DNA of 64,000 bases from Plumapathes pennacea (GCA_964036295.1 OZ038463.1:19083069-19147068); one strand, 5' to 3'; positions 21,831 through 33,500 are shown, counted from the stretch's first letter. The notes: generated from the letters alone by a model not told the origin. Program-made: numbers and translations.

Positions 21831-23510
21831 GCAGCACACCCCACCCAAATTTATGATGAGTATCCCCCGGAATGGAACACATGCCAATATCATGTACATG
21901 CTATTATTGTGTCATCTGCCTTTAATTACATTATACTAGAAATACGATAATCGCAGATACCCCTCGCTCTTCCATTGATTGGACTTCTACTTTGGCAGGG
22001 AAACGAATTCCCTCGTAAGGATGGTTACCCCCTCCCACAGTCTGATTATATTATGTCAGCGGTCGCCCCTCGACAGTAATAACTGACAGCACACCACTGC
22101 CAGTGTCACAAACGTAACATCGGACCAAAACTAAGGGTGAGTAGCGTGTACAAAGTAGAGATATCTTGCTCCTAAAGAGTTTTATTTATAGTATGTAAAT
22201 AACACGTCGACATGGGCAATTTGAGCTTCGTGTTCATTGCGAAATGCGTGGTACGTTTACTGCAGTAAAAATGCTTTCATCGAGGTAAATGTGTCTCGTG
22301 TAAACACGACATATGAAGTACATTTTCGATATCTTACCTTGTGCAATCTACATATCATACCTAAGAGATACCATTCTGGTACTCAAAATGTATCTAAAAA
22401 CTTTTGTTTTTTATGAAGAAAATTTAACAATTAACAAAAGGGAACAGCTTGTGGTGAAGATGAAACTGGAACTTATTTACACACTGAGTGTAAAGTGAAT
22501 AAGACAATTAATAGTTTGAATATATTGTATGCACAATCATGGACAAAAAAAGAAAGCGTCCAGTAGGGCTTTGCAAACTCCAACCCTATGCAACTGGCAT
22601 GAAAGAACTTGCCACATCTGTCACAGCCAAGCCAGTCTTCGTTGTCATCCTATCTGCAGACCTTGCAGACAAAAGCTTCTCTTCCACTGGTAAAGAAAAG
22701 ACAAATTACTAGAAATACGATAATCGCATTTTCCCCCCTCACTCTGCCATTGATAGGACTTTTACTTTGGTAACTCCCAACAAGAGTAGCCTTTGTTTTA
22801 CCGAAATGTTGACTCAATCTTTTCTTCGAACTCAAGTGCTACACGCAAAGGAAGGAGAAAAAGAATGGTGTGTGTTATACTTTTGCGTTGAAAAAAGAAT
22901 CAATTGCGTGACGAAGTACGTATTTCCCAAGGTCGGCACGTCCAATTAATTCATACAGTCTGCCAAGGACGTTCTCAAAATTTAATACTCAAAGTTTGAA
23001 GTTGGTCGGCCGTCATAGTACGGGAAAAAAGGAACACTGATTTTCCAATTTTGAATTCATAGGCAGTACAATTAAATAGGCTTCCTGTGCGATTTGTTTT
23101 TACTGTGGAATGCATGCACCAGACTCAAGCATGCATATTTAATAGGCTCGAATTGTTTTGTATGTGAACCCACTCAAAGCAGCAATATTTCTCCCAGAAT
23201 CAAAACAAACTTGAACAGTTTACTTCAAATTATACACGGGCTTCAGACCCAGTAATACTTCTAAGGGCTTGTGAACGATTCTCGCTGCAATCACCGCGTG
23301 TCAGATTACAGAAAAATAAGACATCTGACTAAATCCTTCAAGACTCCAAGTTCCGATTGCTCTGAGCGAATACGGTAGCCGAAACTGGCGACAGAAGCGT
23401 AGTAAAACAATCCTTTGAGGGAAAATGATCAGCATACAGATTTTAATACATTCTTGAAGTGATCGAGTTACAATCTTTACGGGATAGAATATATTTTTCA
23501 CGGTGATTAT

Positions 23511-23978
23511 TCAATTTCCCTTGACTAACCTTTGCTGCTTGTCCTTTCTAAATAAGTATCTGAGTTTAACACAAAACGGCGTCTGAAGCTCCCGATTTGC
23601 TTTCAAGCGCTGTTCCCTTTGCGGAGTTGTCTGTGTTACCCGCTTCTGTTCATGTCGCTTTTGGTCGGCATTCATGCGCTGTTGTCTTTGCGGAGTCTTC
23701 TCTTCGGCCCGCTTTTTCTCCTGAAGTTTCCGATTTGCTTTCAAGCACTGTTCTCTTTGCAGAGTTGTCTGCGTTACCCGCTTCTGTTCATGTCGCTTTC
23801 GATCGGCATTCATGCATTGTTTTCTTTGTGGAGTCGTTTCTTCGGCACACTTCTGTTTGATGCTGTCGATCATAACAGGATTGTCGCCTTTTCTCGAGAC
23901 GAATTTGGCGTTGTTCGCTCGTTTCACGATTCCGCCTCTCGTGCCTGTTCCCTTCTTATTTGAAGACGAGCTTCGCAA
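23511..23978 (-). pseudogene. Gln/Arg-rich repeat exon in copy B
   Basis: A 155-residue open frame with about 22-residue repeats, for example AEETTPQRKQCMNADRKRHE and TTPQREQRLKANRELQTPF, ending in RYLFRKDKQQRLVKGN. Positive, helical and probably DNA- or RNA-binding. Similar Glu/Gln/Arg repeats stand at the N-terminus of many animal Helitron helicase-like proteins, so this may be a captured first exon; no helicase follows. Shorter related copies lie at 25900-26150 (+) and 27482-27690 (-). Confidence 0.5.
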
Positions 23979-24098
23979 AACTGTTGTGTTTCAAGTTCTT
24001 CAGTTTTTAAGTTTTCCATTTTCGTGAACGCAGCTACGATATATTGTTGCTTCATTCAAATCTAAATGCTTCGTTCAAATCTAATTTCTCTTATTCGG

Positions 24099-24196
24099 AG
24101 TAAAACTACAGGCCAGGGCACACGTGATCGATCCGGCCTTTGTTATTAGTAAAACTACAGGCCAGGGCACACGTGATCGATCCGGCCTTTGCTATT
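24099..24196. repeat. 49 bp tandem duplication
   Basis: AGTAAAACTACAGGCCAGGG plus 29 further bases occurs twice back to back (24099-24147, 24148-24196) with one difference. The related single copy in the outer element lies at about 27724. Confidence 0.9.
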
Positions 24197-25644
24197 GGTT
24201 AGCAGGGTAACCGCGCCTGAAGTCGTACGCCAGACTGACAGACAACATTAAATTATGAGATGGCGACCCGCTTGGAGTCAGCAAGTAAGGCGGTATAAAG
24301 CGGTATTACTGCATTAGTGCCATGATTATTTCCCTCACTTCGTTCGGGGATAATAATCCTTATGTTTTCCTAAATTGATTGACTCTGCATGGTGGCACAT
24401 TCTTAATGAGAGGAAAAATTAGATACCTGAGAACGTCATCGTAGGAACTGCCAAGGAGGTTGGACAGGATCTTCTCCCTCTCAATTGCAACATTGAATTT
24501 TGTTTTCAGTTTGTTACCAGTCAAGTTCTTAGCAAACTAAACAGAAAAAATTAAATTAGCTAATTGATTTTCTCATTAAAAATTTGTACTGGCACCAAAA
24601 AGTTCAAGTGCATTCATGATTCTAAAGATTACCGTGCAGATTAGGACTCCACAGTTGTAACCATCCTTTTGCTGAAAGTGTGGGAGTTCTAGGCACTTCC
24701 ACCCTTTACTTTTCCAACCTGTCTTGATGTCTGCTGTTTCACTATAACATGAATATAACACTTCATTATTACAATAATTGTGTGAAAAAAATGTAAGTTG
24801 CAAATTGTAAGCAGCAGAGTTTGATATTAATGCCTGTCCATGTCCTATGGATCTGCAGTGTGACACCAAATAAATTAGGTTCTAGTCCAGTTATAATAAT
24901 TATAGCAATAGTAGCTGCTGTGCCAGAAAAAAAAGGAAAAGAAAATACAGTTTTGAGATCATGCCCTGACTTCTGTATGGGACCGTACAAAGCATGTACA
25001 ATTCACTGTGGTGAACTGTTCCAGGAAATCCTCCTTTTCTTCCTTGGTTCCATCCGAAAAGCCGTAGCCGTAATCCCATTCGATGCGTACATCGCGTAGG
25101 TGTTCTTGCAGAAACTTTACTTCATTTTTAACAAGGCTTGACCCCGAGTGCTCGCCGGTCACAGCTAAATTATCACCGGGAATGGTTGCACAGAATCCGA
25201 AAGAAATATTTTGAGCTTTAGCCAAGCCTCTCCCAGATCATACCTTTGTGATTCACATTTTGGTTTAAACACCGAAACCGGCGAAAAATAATAAATGCGC
25301 GGGAAGTTACCGCTGATTCAAGGTTGGTTAGTTATTAATACACTGGGGCAACCGCTGACATAATATAATCAGACTGCGGGAGGGGGTAACCATCCTTACG
25401 TGGGAATTCGCTTCCCACTTTGGCACTGCTCAACAAGAGCAGCCTTTGTTTTACCAAAATGCTGACTCAATCTTTTATTCGAAGTCAAGTGCTATATGCA
25501 AAGGAAGGAGAAAAAGAATGGTGTGTGTTATAATTTTGCATTGAAAAAAGAAAGAGTCGATTGCGTGACGAAGTACGTATTTCCCACGGTCGGCACGTCA
25601 AATTAATTCATACAGTCTGCCAAGCAACGTTCTCAAAATTTAAT

Positions 25645-27004
25645 CCCCAAGCGAAGCGAAGCAAAGTGAGGGTAATAATCACGGCGCTAATGCAGCAAAT
25701 TCGCTTTGTGTGGAGACTCCAAGTGAGTCACCATCTCGAAATTTAATGTTCGTCAGTCTGTCGTAGGGTGACCTCTAAGGCAATGATCTAATAATAATTA
25801 TCGATTAGCATCAAAGCGAGGTCAAACAAAGGTTTGAACGAAGCAACAATTGTACATAACTATGTTCACGAAAATGAATTTGAAAACTGGAAAACTTGAC
25901 ACAGCACGGTCTCGCAAAGCTCGTCTTTAAAACAGAAGGGAACCAGCACGGGCAAGGCGAAATCATGAAACAATCGAACAGCGCCAAATACGTCTAGAGA
26001 AAAGACGACAAACATTTTATAACCGACAGCATCATGAACGGAAGCGTGCCGAAGAAACGGCTCCGCAAAGGGAACAATGCTTGGAAGCAAATCGGGAGCT
26101 TCAGACGCCGTCTTGTGTTAAACTTAGATCCTTATTCAGAAAGGACAAGCAACAAAGGTTAGTCAGTGGAAAGCGAACAATCACTGTGACAAATATATTC
26201 TACCCGTATCTTGTAACTCGATCACTTCAAGAATGTATTAAAATCTATATGCTGATCATTTTCCCTCGAAGTATTGTTTTAATACGTTTCTGTCGCCAGT
26301 TTCGGCTACCGTATTGGCTCAGAGCAATCGGAACTTGGAGTCTTGAATGATTTAGTAGGATGTCTTATTTTTCTGTCAAGACTAAAACTGTAACAAATAC
26401 TGTAATTTGACATGCGATGATTGCAGCGAGAATCGTTCACAAGCCCTTAGAAGTATGACTTGGTCTGAAACCCGTGTATAATTTGAAGTAAACCGTTCAA
26501 GTTTTGCTTTGATTCTGGGAGAAACCATGTTGTTTTGAGCGCGTTCGCGTACAAAACAATTCGAGCTCATTAAAAATGCATGCTTGAGTCTTGTGCATGC
26601 AGTCCAGAGTAAAAAACAAATTGCATAGGAAGCCTATTTAATTGTACTCCCTTTGAATTCAAAATTGGAAAATCAGTGTTTCTTTTTTCCCGTACTACGA
26701 CGGCCGACCAACTTCAAAATTTGAGTATTAGATTTTGAGAACGTGCTTGGCAGACTGTATAAATTAATTTGTCCTGCCGACCGACCGTGGGAAATACGTA
26801 CTTCGTCACGCAATTGATTCTTTTTTTCAATGCAAAAGTATAACACACCATTCTTTTTCTCCTTCCTTTGCGTGTAGCATTTTACTTTGAAGAAAAGATC
26901 GAGTCAACATTTCGGTAAAACAAAGGCTACTTTTGTTCGGAGTACCAAAGTAAAAGTCCCATCAATGGCAGAGCGAGGGGTATCTGCAATTATCGTATTT
27001 CTAG
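25645..27004 (-). mobile_element. nested copy D, inverted, inside the outer element
   Basis: Reads in reverse the same sequence as copy B: the right end is ...CAATTATCGTATTTCTAG|TA. The left border lies at the hairpin CCCCAAGCGAAGCGAAGCAA, with the distal TIR absent. It interrupts the outer element between the equivalents of positions 22984 and 22985 in copy B, so outer sequence resumes with TACTAAAATTTGAAGTTGG at 27005. Together with copy B it forms a large inverted repeat (about 22709-23620 against 26080-27004). Confidence 0.75.
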
Positions 27005-28000
27005 TACTAAAATTTGAAGTTGGTCGGCCGCCGTAGTATGGGAAAAAGGGAACATTTTCCATTTTTGAATTCATAGGCAGTACAATTAAGTAGGCTTCCT
27101 GTGCGAGTTTTTTTACTCTGGACTCCTTGCACCATACTCAGGCATGCATATTTAATGAGCTCGAATTGTTTTGTATGTGAACCCGCTTATCTCCCAGAAT
27201 CAAAGCAAAACTTGAACGGTTTACTTCAAATTATACACGGGTTTCAGACCTAGTCATACTTCACAGGGCTTGTGAACGATTCTCGCTGCAATCACCGCGC
27301 GTCAGATTACAGCATTTGTTACAGTTAGTCTTGAAAGAAAAAAAAGACATCTGACTAAATCATTCAAGACTCCAAGAAGTGATCGAGTTACAAGATACGG
27401 GATAGAATATAATTGCCACGGTGATTGTTTGATTTCCACTGACTGACCTTTGTTGCTTGTCCTTTCTGAATAAGTATCTGATCAAAACGGCGTCTGAAGC
27501 TCCCGATTTGCTTTCAAGCGCTGTTTCCTTTGCGGAGTCGTTTCTTCGGCACCCTTCTGTTTATGATGCTTTCGGTCATAACAGGATTGTCGTCTTTTGT
27601 CAAGACGGATTCCGCCTTGCCCATGCTTGTTGCCTTCTCTATTGAAGACGAGTATACGAGACTTTTGTGTTTCAAGTTTTTCAGTTTTCAAATGTTGCTT
27701 CGTTCAATCTTATTCAGAGTATCAGTAAAACTACAGCGGGACATGTGATTGATCCTTTGTCGTTGCTTAACGCGGATGGCCCTGGGGACGAGGTCGTACG
27801 CCAGACTGACAGACAAACAGATAAACAAACACACGAACAAACTAATATAGGGCGATTTTGCTGCATTAGTTTCGTGATTATTACCCTTGCTTCGCTTGGG
27901 GATAATATTGAGATTTGTGGTGAAAACATGCAGTACATGAAAGCTCTAAACAATAATCGATTACTTGGGCATGGGGCCTCTGCGAATATCGTATTTCTAG

Positions 28001-29279
28001 TATTTATTTATTTTTATCTTTATATTGATATTTATTTATTTTTATTTTTACTTTTAGAAGAAAAACTGCACTAGGAGCTTGAGTATTTTTGTTGTAGTTT
28101 TTTTCAGCGTGTGTGTGTGTGTGGTACGAATTCTCCCACAATGCAATGTTCTTTCTGAGGTCCCCCTTGTCGAACGTTTGTTGAAGCTTTCTGTTTTGTA
28201 TATTTGTGTTTATCTTGTGTATGTATCGGTGTGTTGCGTGTCACGGTGTCACAAAACATTAACGGAATGATTCAAATGTGTTGTTGTTTTCTTTTTCTTG
28301 CAGGACCATTGTGAATCAATACGATATGAAATCGGCGTTATGAAACTGTAAGAATGTGACCTTATATTATCATTTCATCTCTTTCCAAGTTTTTATTAAT
28401 TTCCGTAATTCCTCGAATAAGGGCTCATGTTCAAATAAGTGCCCATGCTCGAATAAGCGCCTACGCGTGAGGAAGCGCCCACTCTTGAATACGAGCTTTG
28501 AAATAAGCGCCCCCCTCCTCCCCCTGCGTTTTAACAATAAAACGACAGACACAGTGTGACACTTTAGGTAATGCCAAAGGTTATTTACAATTTAGACCGT
28601 TGGAAATGTTCTTGTTATCCTATTTAGTGTTTAACAGAAAAATATACGTCGCTGTTATGCAAATTTCTATTTTTAATTAAGCGCCAACGCTCGAATAAGC
28701 ACACCCTCTCTGGAGCATAATTTAGAAAAAATAATTAATACTGGTTAAAGGATCTCCGGGGCCAAATCAATGCGAAATCGACCCAGAAATGCACGAAATT
28801 GCAGTCAAGCAGGTAAGTAGACATAACAATGGATATTTAAACCGGAACGAGAAAACACAGGTAACCCAAGCGGTGGGGTCTGGGGCGAGTGTTTGATGTT
28901 ATAAGAGTTAGAGTGGGAATGTTTATGACACGAATAATAAATCAAATATTGAAGTAAATTGAACGAAACGTGCCTGGTGTGTTTATCTGCGTTTCAAGTG
29001 CCTGTGTTCGAAATTTTAGCTGATTTCGGCGATTTTTGGCTTTGCGACCTCATTGGTATTATAGAACGAGAAAGTAGGAAGCAGATTCCCAACACAACAC
29101 CGATTACAGCTGATTTTTGGCTCCAAAATAATGATCGCTGCCATTCGACTGCCTCCAGGCTATCGGCAGATGACCAGCCATTACGTTTATGCCGGGGCGA
29201 GTCTCATGGCGAACGGTCGGGCATTTTTGTAGTCCACCTTCATCTCCCCAATTCTGAATTTAAAAGGTAAGCAGAACCA
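28001..29279. other. spacer with GAATAAGCGCC-type degenerate repeats
   Basis: No gene is supported. At 28408-28525 and 28678-28705 the phrase CTCGAATAAGCGCC and variants recur. A (GT)n tract lies at 28111-28124. At 29111-29194 is an 84 bp segment that recurs at 53289-53372. Confidence 0.6.
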
Positions 29280-29286
29280 TTAAACA

Positions 29287-29966
29287 TGAGTGGAACACCT
29301 TCGACCAACAACAGAGGGAAACGAAACGAAAGGGGAAGCTCTACAAGCTCCCCAGAACTAGAGAAACCACCAGCAAAACTTGATAAAACATGCGCCGAAG
29401 ACGAAGCAGAAGCCAGTCACCACGAGGCACCGAGGTGCCCGAGCTGACTGATATATGGAAAGTGCTCATCAAGATACAAGCGAACACCGACAAACTCCTT
29501 GAAGAAAACAAAGAAATATGAAAGCTATACATCGAGCTTACCCAGTCCGTGGAATTTCAAGGTAGCCAGATCGAAACATTCCAACAAGAAAACAAAGCGC
29601 TCAAGGAAGAAATCGCCTCAATGAAAAAAGCCAATACAGACGACAGAGAAGAGTTAGGATGAGTTTGCGATGATTTAAATACAGCAATTAATCAGATCGG
29701 CGATTTGGAGCAGTATACCCGCATATTTAATCTAGAAATTCATGGCATTGCCGAACAAGACGAGGAGAACATCAACAAGCATATCATCAAGCTTGGGAAC
29801 ATTCTCAACGTTAAAATCTCCAACAACGACATAGACATCTGCCACAGGATGCCAAAGGGTAAAAACAGTAGTCAACCGAGACCAATAATAGTCAGATTTA
29901 GATCTTATCAACCTAAAAAGGAACTATGCAGCCCGAAAGCATTTGAAAGGGACGGATTTAAAGCAG
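29287..29966 (+). pseudogene. LINE ORF1 (L1 ORF1p-like, Transposase_22 type)
   Basis: The 5' part begins MSGTPSTNNRGKRNERGSST and then needs several frame changes through a Lys/Glu-rich coiled-coil-like stretch. The 3' part (29705-29965) is open: RIFNLEIHGIAEQDEENINK then DIDICHRMPKGKNSSQPRPI and IVRFRSY, the RNA-binding core of L1-type ORF1 proteins, which coat the element RNA. It breaks off at a splice-donor-like site (GCAG|gtaagt, 29967). Confidence 0.6.
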
Positions 29967-30432
29967 GTAAGTAACACCAGCGTTGTGTGAAAAAACGAAA
30001 ATTTGACGCGCTGGCGCCGCCAGCTGTTTGCTAATGTGTAGAAGCACAAGAAAGAGAAGCTGTGGCACAGTGTATGGACTATTGACGGCAAGATTTTTGT
30101 CTGAAAAACCATGAATCAGCCCCCAATGCGCATTTTCAGCCCTTATGATCTTAATTAACTCTACTTTCTTACAAGCCCCGTCGAGGCCATCATAACGGCA
30201 TACCACAAAATCGTGAATTCTGCCTTTTGTTTTCCCGCGCAATAAATTCCATCTCGCTAACACATTTGGGGAATTGTAGAAGAGAGCAATTACGATTCAT
30301 TTGCCTTTCGCACATTTTTGGCATTCTCTTCTATACACAACCTTAATTGTTAAGGTTTTATAATGTGTAAATTCCGTCAACATTGTTTGTGGTCCCGTAT
30401 TATGTGTATGTGTTACGTCTTACTTTTTGCAG
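29967..30432 (+). other. GT-AG bounded insert inside the LINE
   Basis: 466 bp starting GTAAGTAACACC and ending TTACTTTTTGCAG, separating ORF1 from the stretch before ORF2. It has the form of a spliceosomal intron and has no similarity to the LINE coding parts. On the minus strand part of it reads ENAHWGLIHGFSDKNLAVNS, probably by chance. Confidence 0.5.
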
Positions 30433-30514
30433 GCTTTTTTCTGAAACTAAGCTGGAACAGTCTAATAGTCGGCTTTGCAATGCGTGGCTTCAGTGCACCT
30501 GAAAAACTCCCAGT

Positions 30515-33500
30515 ATGACGCTAAACGCCTTATCTCTGAATATTAGAGGTCTCAACAACCAAGTTAGAAGAAAATTGTTCAGGTGGCTTCACCAAGGCAA
30601 GTATGACATTATTTTTCTGCAAGAAATCTACAGCGATGAAAGCATAGAAAATTTATGGCGAAATGAGTGGGGAGGTTCCATCCTGTTTTCTCACGGTTCT
30701 AAACACAGTAGAGGCATTATGACCTTATTTAACCCAACCCTAGATGTGATTTCCATCAACAGTATCACAGATAAAAATGGCAGATCACTGATTGTAACTG
30801 CAACCGTCAACCAAGAAGAATTATGCCTGGTTAACATCTATGCACCAAATGACCAAAATCAACAAATCATTTTTTTAAACCAGCTGCTACGACAATTCTC
30901 CGCCCATAAAACCCTGATTGGTGGAGATTTAAACTGTCCTCTCTCAGCTATTGATAAATTTGGCGGAAAGAGCGTAGAAAGTAAAAAAAACATCATTCAA
31001 GCAATTCAAAATCTTTGCAACACTCGATCTAGTCGATGTTTGGCGAAAACAACATCAAGCGGAAGTAAGATTCACCTGGAATGATAGCTCGGGAAAAATA
31101 AAATGTAGATTAGACTATTGGCTAATTTCAAAACAGCTTTTACACGCTGTACAAGGTTCTGATATAAAAGCATATTATGATTCAGACCACTGTCCCATAA
31201 CGATCAAAATTAGACACGAAGAATTAAAGGAGAACAGAGGACCAGGATTTTGGAAGTTCAACAACTCACTTTTGGAAGATAATGATTTTGTCACTAAGTT
31301 ATGCTTCATTATAAGATATGCCAGAGAAAAGCACAAAAGCACCCCTGATAAAAGATTATATTGGGAAATGCTTAAAATGGAAATCCATACCTTCACAATT
31401 CGATACGCCAAAGAAAAAGCAAAACAGAAGAGGACACGGGAATTAGATCTCCAAAAGTTAAATCATCAAAAAGTTCGTATTGACCAAGACCTGAATAATG
31501 ACGCACTCTTTAAGGAATCGGAAGAACTAAGAATTAAGCTAGACAAAATAGCTATTCAAAACAAGAGGTTCCATTGTAAGAAGCAGAGCGAGAGGGTATG
31601 AACTCGGAGAAAAAAGCAACAAATATTTTCTGAATATGGAAAAAAGAAGTTACAATAAGCGTCATATAGTAAAACTCGAATTTTCGAACGGTATGATTAC
31701 TGATGATCCTAAAGTCTTTCGAACCGAAATAAAGAACTTTTATAACGACTTGTATATTTCACATTTTCCATCGCCGGAGGCATCTACTTCTTTCTTAGAA
31801 TCACAAAACATCCCTGTCTTAGACAGCGATTCACAAAGTAACTGCGAAGGTCTCCTAACCGAAGAAGAGTGCTTATCAGCGCTAAAATCGTGCGCAAGAA
31901 AACAAACACCGGGCACAGACAGGTTAACAGCTGAATTCTACCTACACTTCTGGAACGAGATCTCGAGTCCTCTGGTTGAAAGCCTTAACGCGTCTGTTAC
32001 AGCTGGTGAACTGTCGATTTCACAAAAGCAAGGTATCATCTCCTTGATCCCGAAAAGGAACAAAGACCCTCTTAGCCTTAAAAACTGGCGTCCCATCTCT
32101 CTACTAAACGTCGATTACAAGCTGGCCACAAAGTGTATCGCCAAACGGCTAGAGAAGGTACTTCCGCTCTTAATTTCTCCTGACCAAACTGGCTACGTTA
32201 AAGGTAGATTTATTGGAGAAAACATACGACTAATCTCGGATATAATTGAAACGCATGAAACTGAGAATAAGCATAGAATATTCTTTCTTGATTTCGAAAA
32301 AGCTTTTGACTCGTTGGAATGGAACTACCTCTTTAGCATGCTCAGAAAAATGAATTTTGGGCCAAGTTTCTGCAGATGGATCCAAACTTTTTACACTGAC
32401 ATATCGAGCTACGTCATCAACAACGGCTTCACTTCCGAGTTCTTCTCCTTACGCAGAGGAGTCAGACAGGGATGTCCCCTCTCAGGGTTACTTTTTGTTT
32501 TGGCAGTAGAACCTCTCGCCATTCAAATCAGGACGTGTAAAGAGATCGCAGGACTTGAAATTGGGCATAAGACTGCAAAAATAGCAATGTATGCGGATGA
32601 TACTACAACCTTTGTTCATGATGATCACTCGGCAATTGTATTATTTTGCCTCCTCGATCATTTTAGTACTTTTTTGGGCCTCAAAATCAACAAAGGAAAA
32701 ACGGAGGGTTTATGGCTTGGACCCTATAAAAGAAGACTAGGAATGGTTAACCCCTATGGAATATTATGGCCCCAGAATTACATTATATCGCTTGGGATAG
32801 CGTTCGCATACGATCCCAGCTCTGCCAACAAAATTAACTTTGGCCAGCACATTTTCAAACTTCAGAAAGTTCTTACTCATTGGTCTCCAAGACACCTGTC
32901 TATTGTAGGGAGAATAACTATTGTTAAGACCTTGGCGCTGTCTAAACTTATTTATGTCTCCTCCGTTCTGGATGTTCCAGACAACTACATCAAGGAGGCC
33001 AACAAGAGCATTTTTTCTTTCATTTTGGAATTTTAAGCCCGACAAAGTTAAAAGAGGAACGCTGGTTGCTCCTATTAGTAAGGGCGGCCTAAATATGGTC
33101 AACTTTCACCATGTGGAAAGGTCTCTAAAAGCTGCTTGGGTGCGCCGCATCTGCAACACAGCCTGCAGCACGTGGTCGGCCTTGGTCATGTCCAAATTAA
33201 GCAAGTTTTGAGGTACTCTCCTGTTTCAATGCAATTTCGATACAAAATTATTAGAGTTAAAAGATCTGCCAGTCTTTTACAAAAAAATATTGACGATGTG
33301 GCAAGAATTGTACTCAAAAAAGCCACACCTCGCGGAACAATATAGGCAAGAGATCATTTGGAACAACCGCTTCTTACGAATTGATGGAAAGTCTTTCTTT
33401 TTTAAGTCATGGTACGACAAAGGAATTTTAAGAGTTCAAGACCTCTTGGACTCGAACAATCAATTTTTGAAATTTAAGCACTTTACGGACAAATTCTGTA

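Larger units (their letters stand above)
22709..24360 (+). mobile_element. nested copy B of the CTAGAAATACG element, inside TE2
   Basis: Begins TA|CTAGAAATACGATAATCGCA and is collinear with the outer element and with the inverted copy at 25.6-27.0 kb. It ends near the hairpin GATTATTTCCC...GGGGATAATAATC (24326-24358); the distal TIR is missing, so the right border is uncertain. It lies in the intron before the TE2 PHD exon. Confidence 0.65.
22440..25225 (-). pseudogene. TE2 Ulp1 protease-PHD fusion gene, broken
   Basis: Minus-strand exons: about 25225-25005 (FLQEHLRDVRIEWDYGYGFS, donor at CACA|gtgaat), 24741-24633 (WKCLELPHFQQKDGYNCGVL), 24536-24427 (FAKNLTGNKLKTKFNVAIER) and 22686 onward (GREAFVCKVCR, TAG, DDNEDWLGCDRCGKFFHASC). 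QQKDGYNCGV holds the oxyanion Gln and catalytic Cys of C48 proteases. The three last exons join in phase: LICT|FAKNL and DDVL-S(AG|T)-GREAF, so the PHD finger is a C-terminal domain of the protease. PHD ligands CxxC...CxxCxxxxHxxC are visible, but a TAG lies inside and the last CxxC is not found. The His/Asp part of the protease was not found either. The intron before the PHD exon holds a 1.6 kb insertion. Confidence 0.65.
21998..25416. mobile_element. TE2: 3419 bp inverted-repeat transposon with 9 bp target duplication, Ulp1-PHD gene
   Basis: ACTTTGGCA occurs directly on both sides (21989-21997 and 25417-25425). The ends are GGGAAACGAATTCCC and, inverted, GGGAAGCGAATTCCC, with about 88 bp of TIR (left to about 22087, right from about 25330) including TAAGGATGGTTACCCCCTCC. 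The flanks join to restore the outer element, which is seen uninterrupted as the copy at 22.7 kb. A 9 bp duplication is typical of Mutator-like elements. It encodes a Ulp1-PHD protein on the minus strand and no transposase core was seen, so it is presumably mobilised in trans. Confidence 0.85.
21936..28000 (+). mobile_element. outer TA-flanked inverted-repeat element (host of nested insertions)
   Basis: Left end CTAGAAATACGATAATCGCA and right end, read on the minus strand, CTAGAAATACGATATTCGCA; the match continues for about 28 bases. The dinucleotide TA lies immediately outside both ends (21934-21935, 28001-28002), the target duplication of Tc1/mariner-type elements. Without insertions it is 21936-21997 + 25426-25644 + 27005-28000, about 1.28 kb. 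Its only coding content is the Gln/Arg-rich exon copy at 27482-27690, so it is non-autonomous. Confidence 0.7.

Noticed and set aside
25645-27004. Copy D as a Helitron (hairpin near the end, no obvious duplication on the left)
   Set aside because: The right end carries the same CTAGAAATACG terminus next to TA as the TIR elements, and no CTRR terminus follows the hairpin; a truncated TIR element fits better.
30015-30263. Minus-strand frame containing AHWGLIHGFSDKNLAVNS in the LINE insert
   Set aside because: No domain, start or neighbouring exon; lies in an intron-like block and is probably non-coding.
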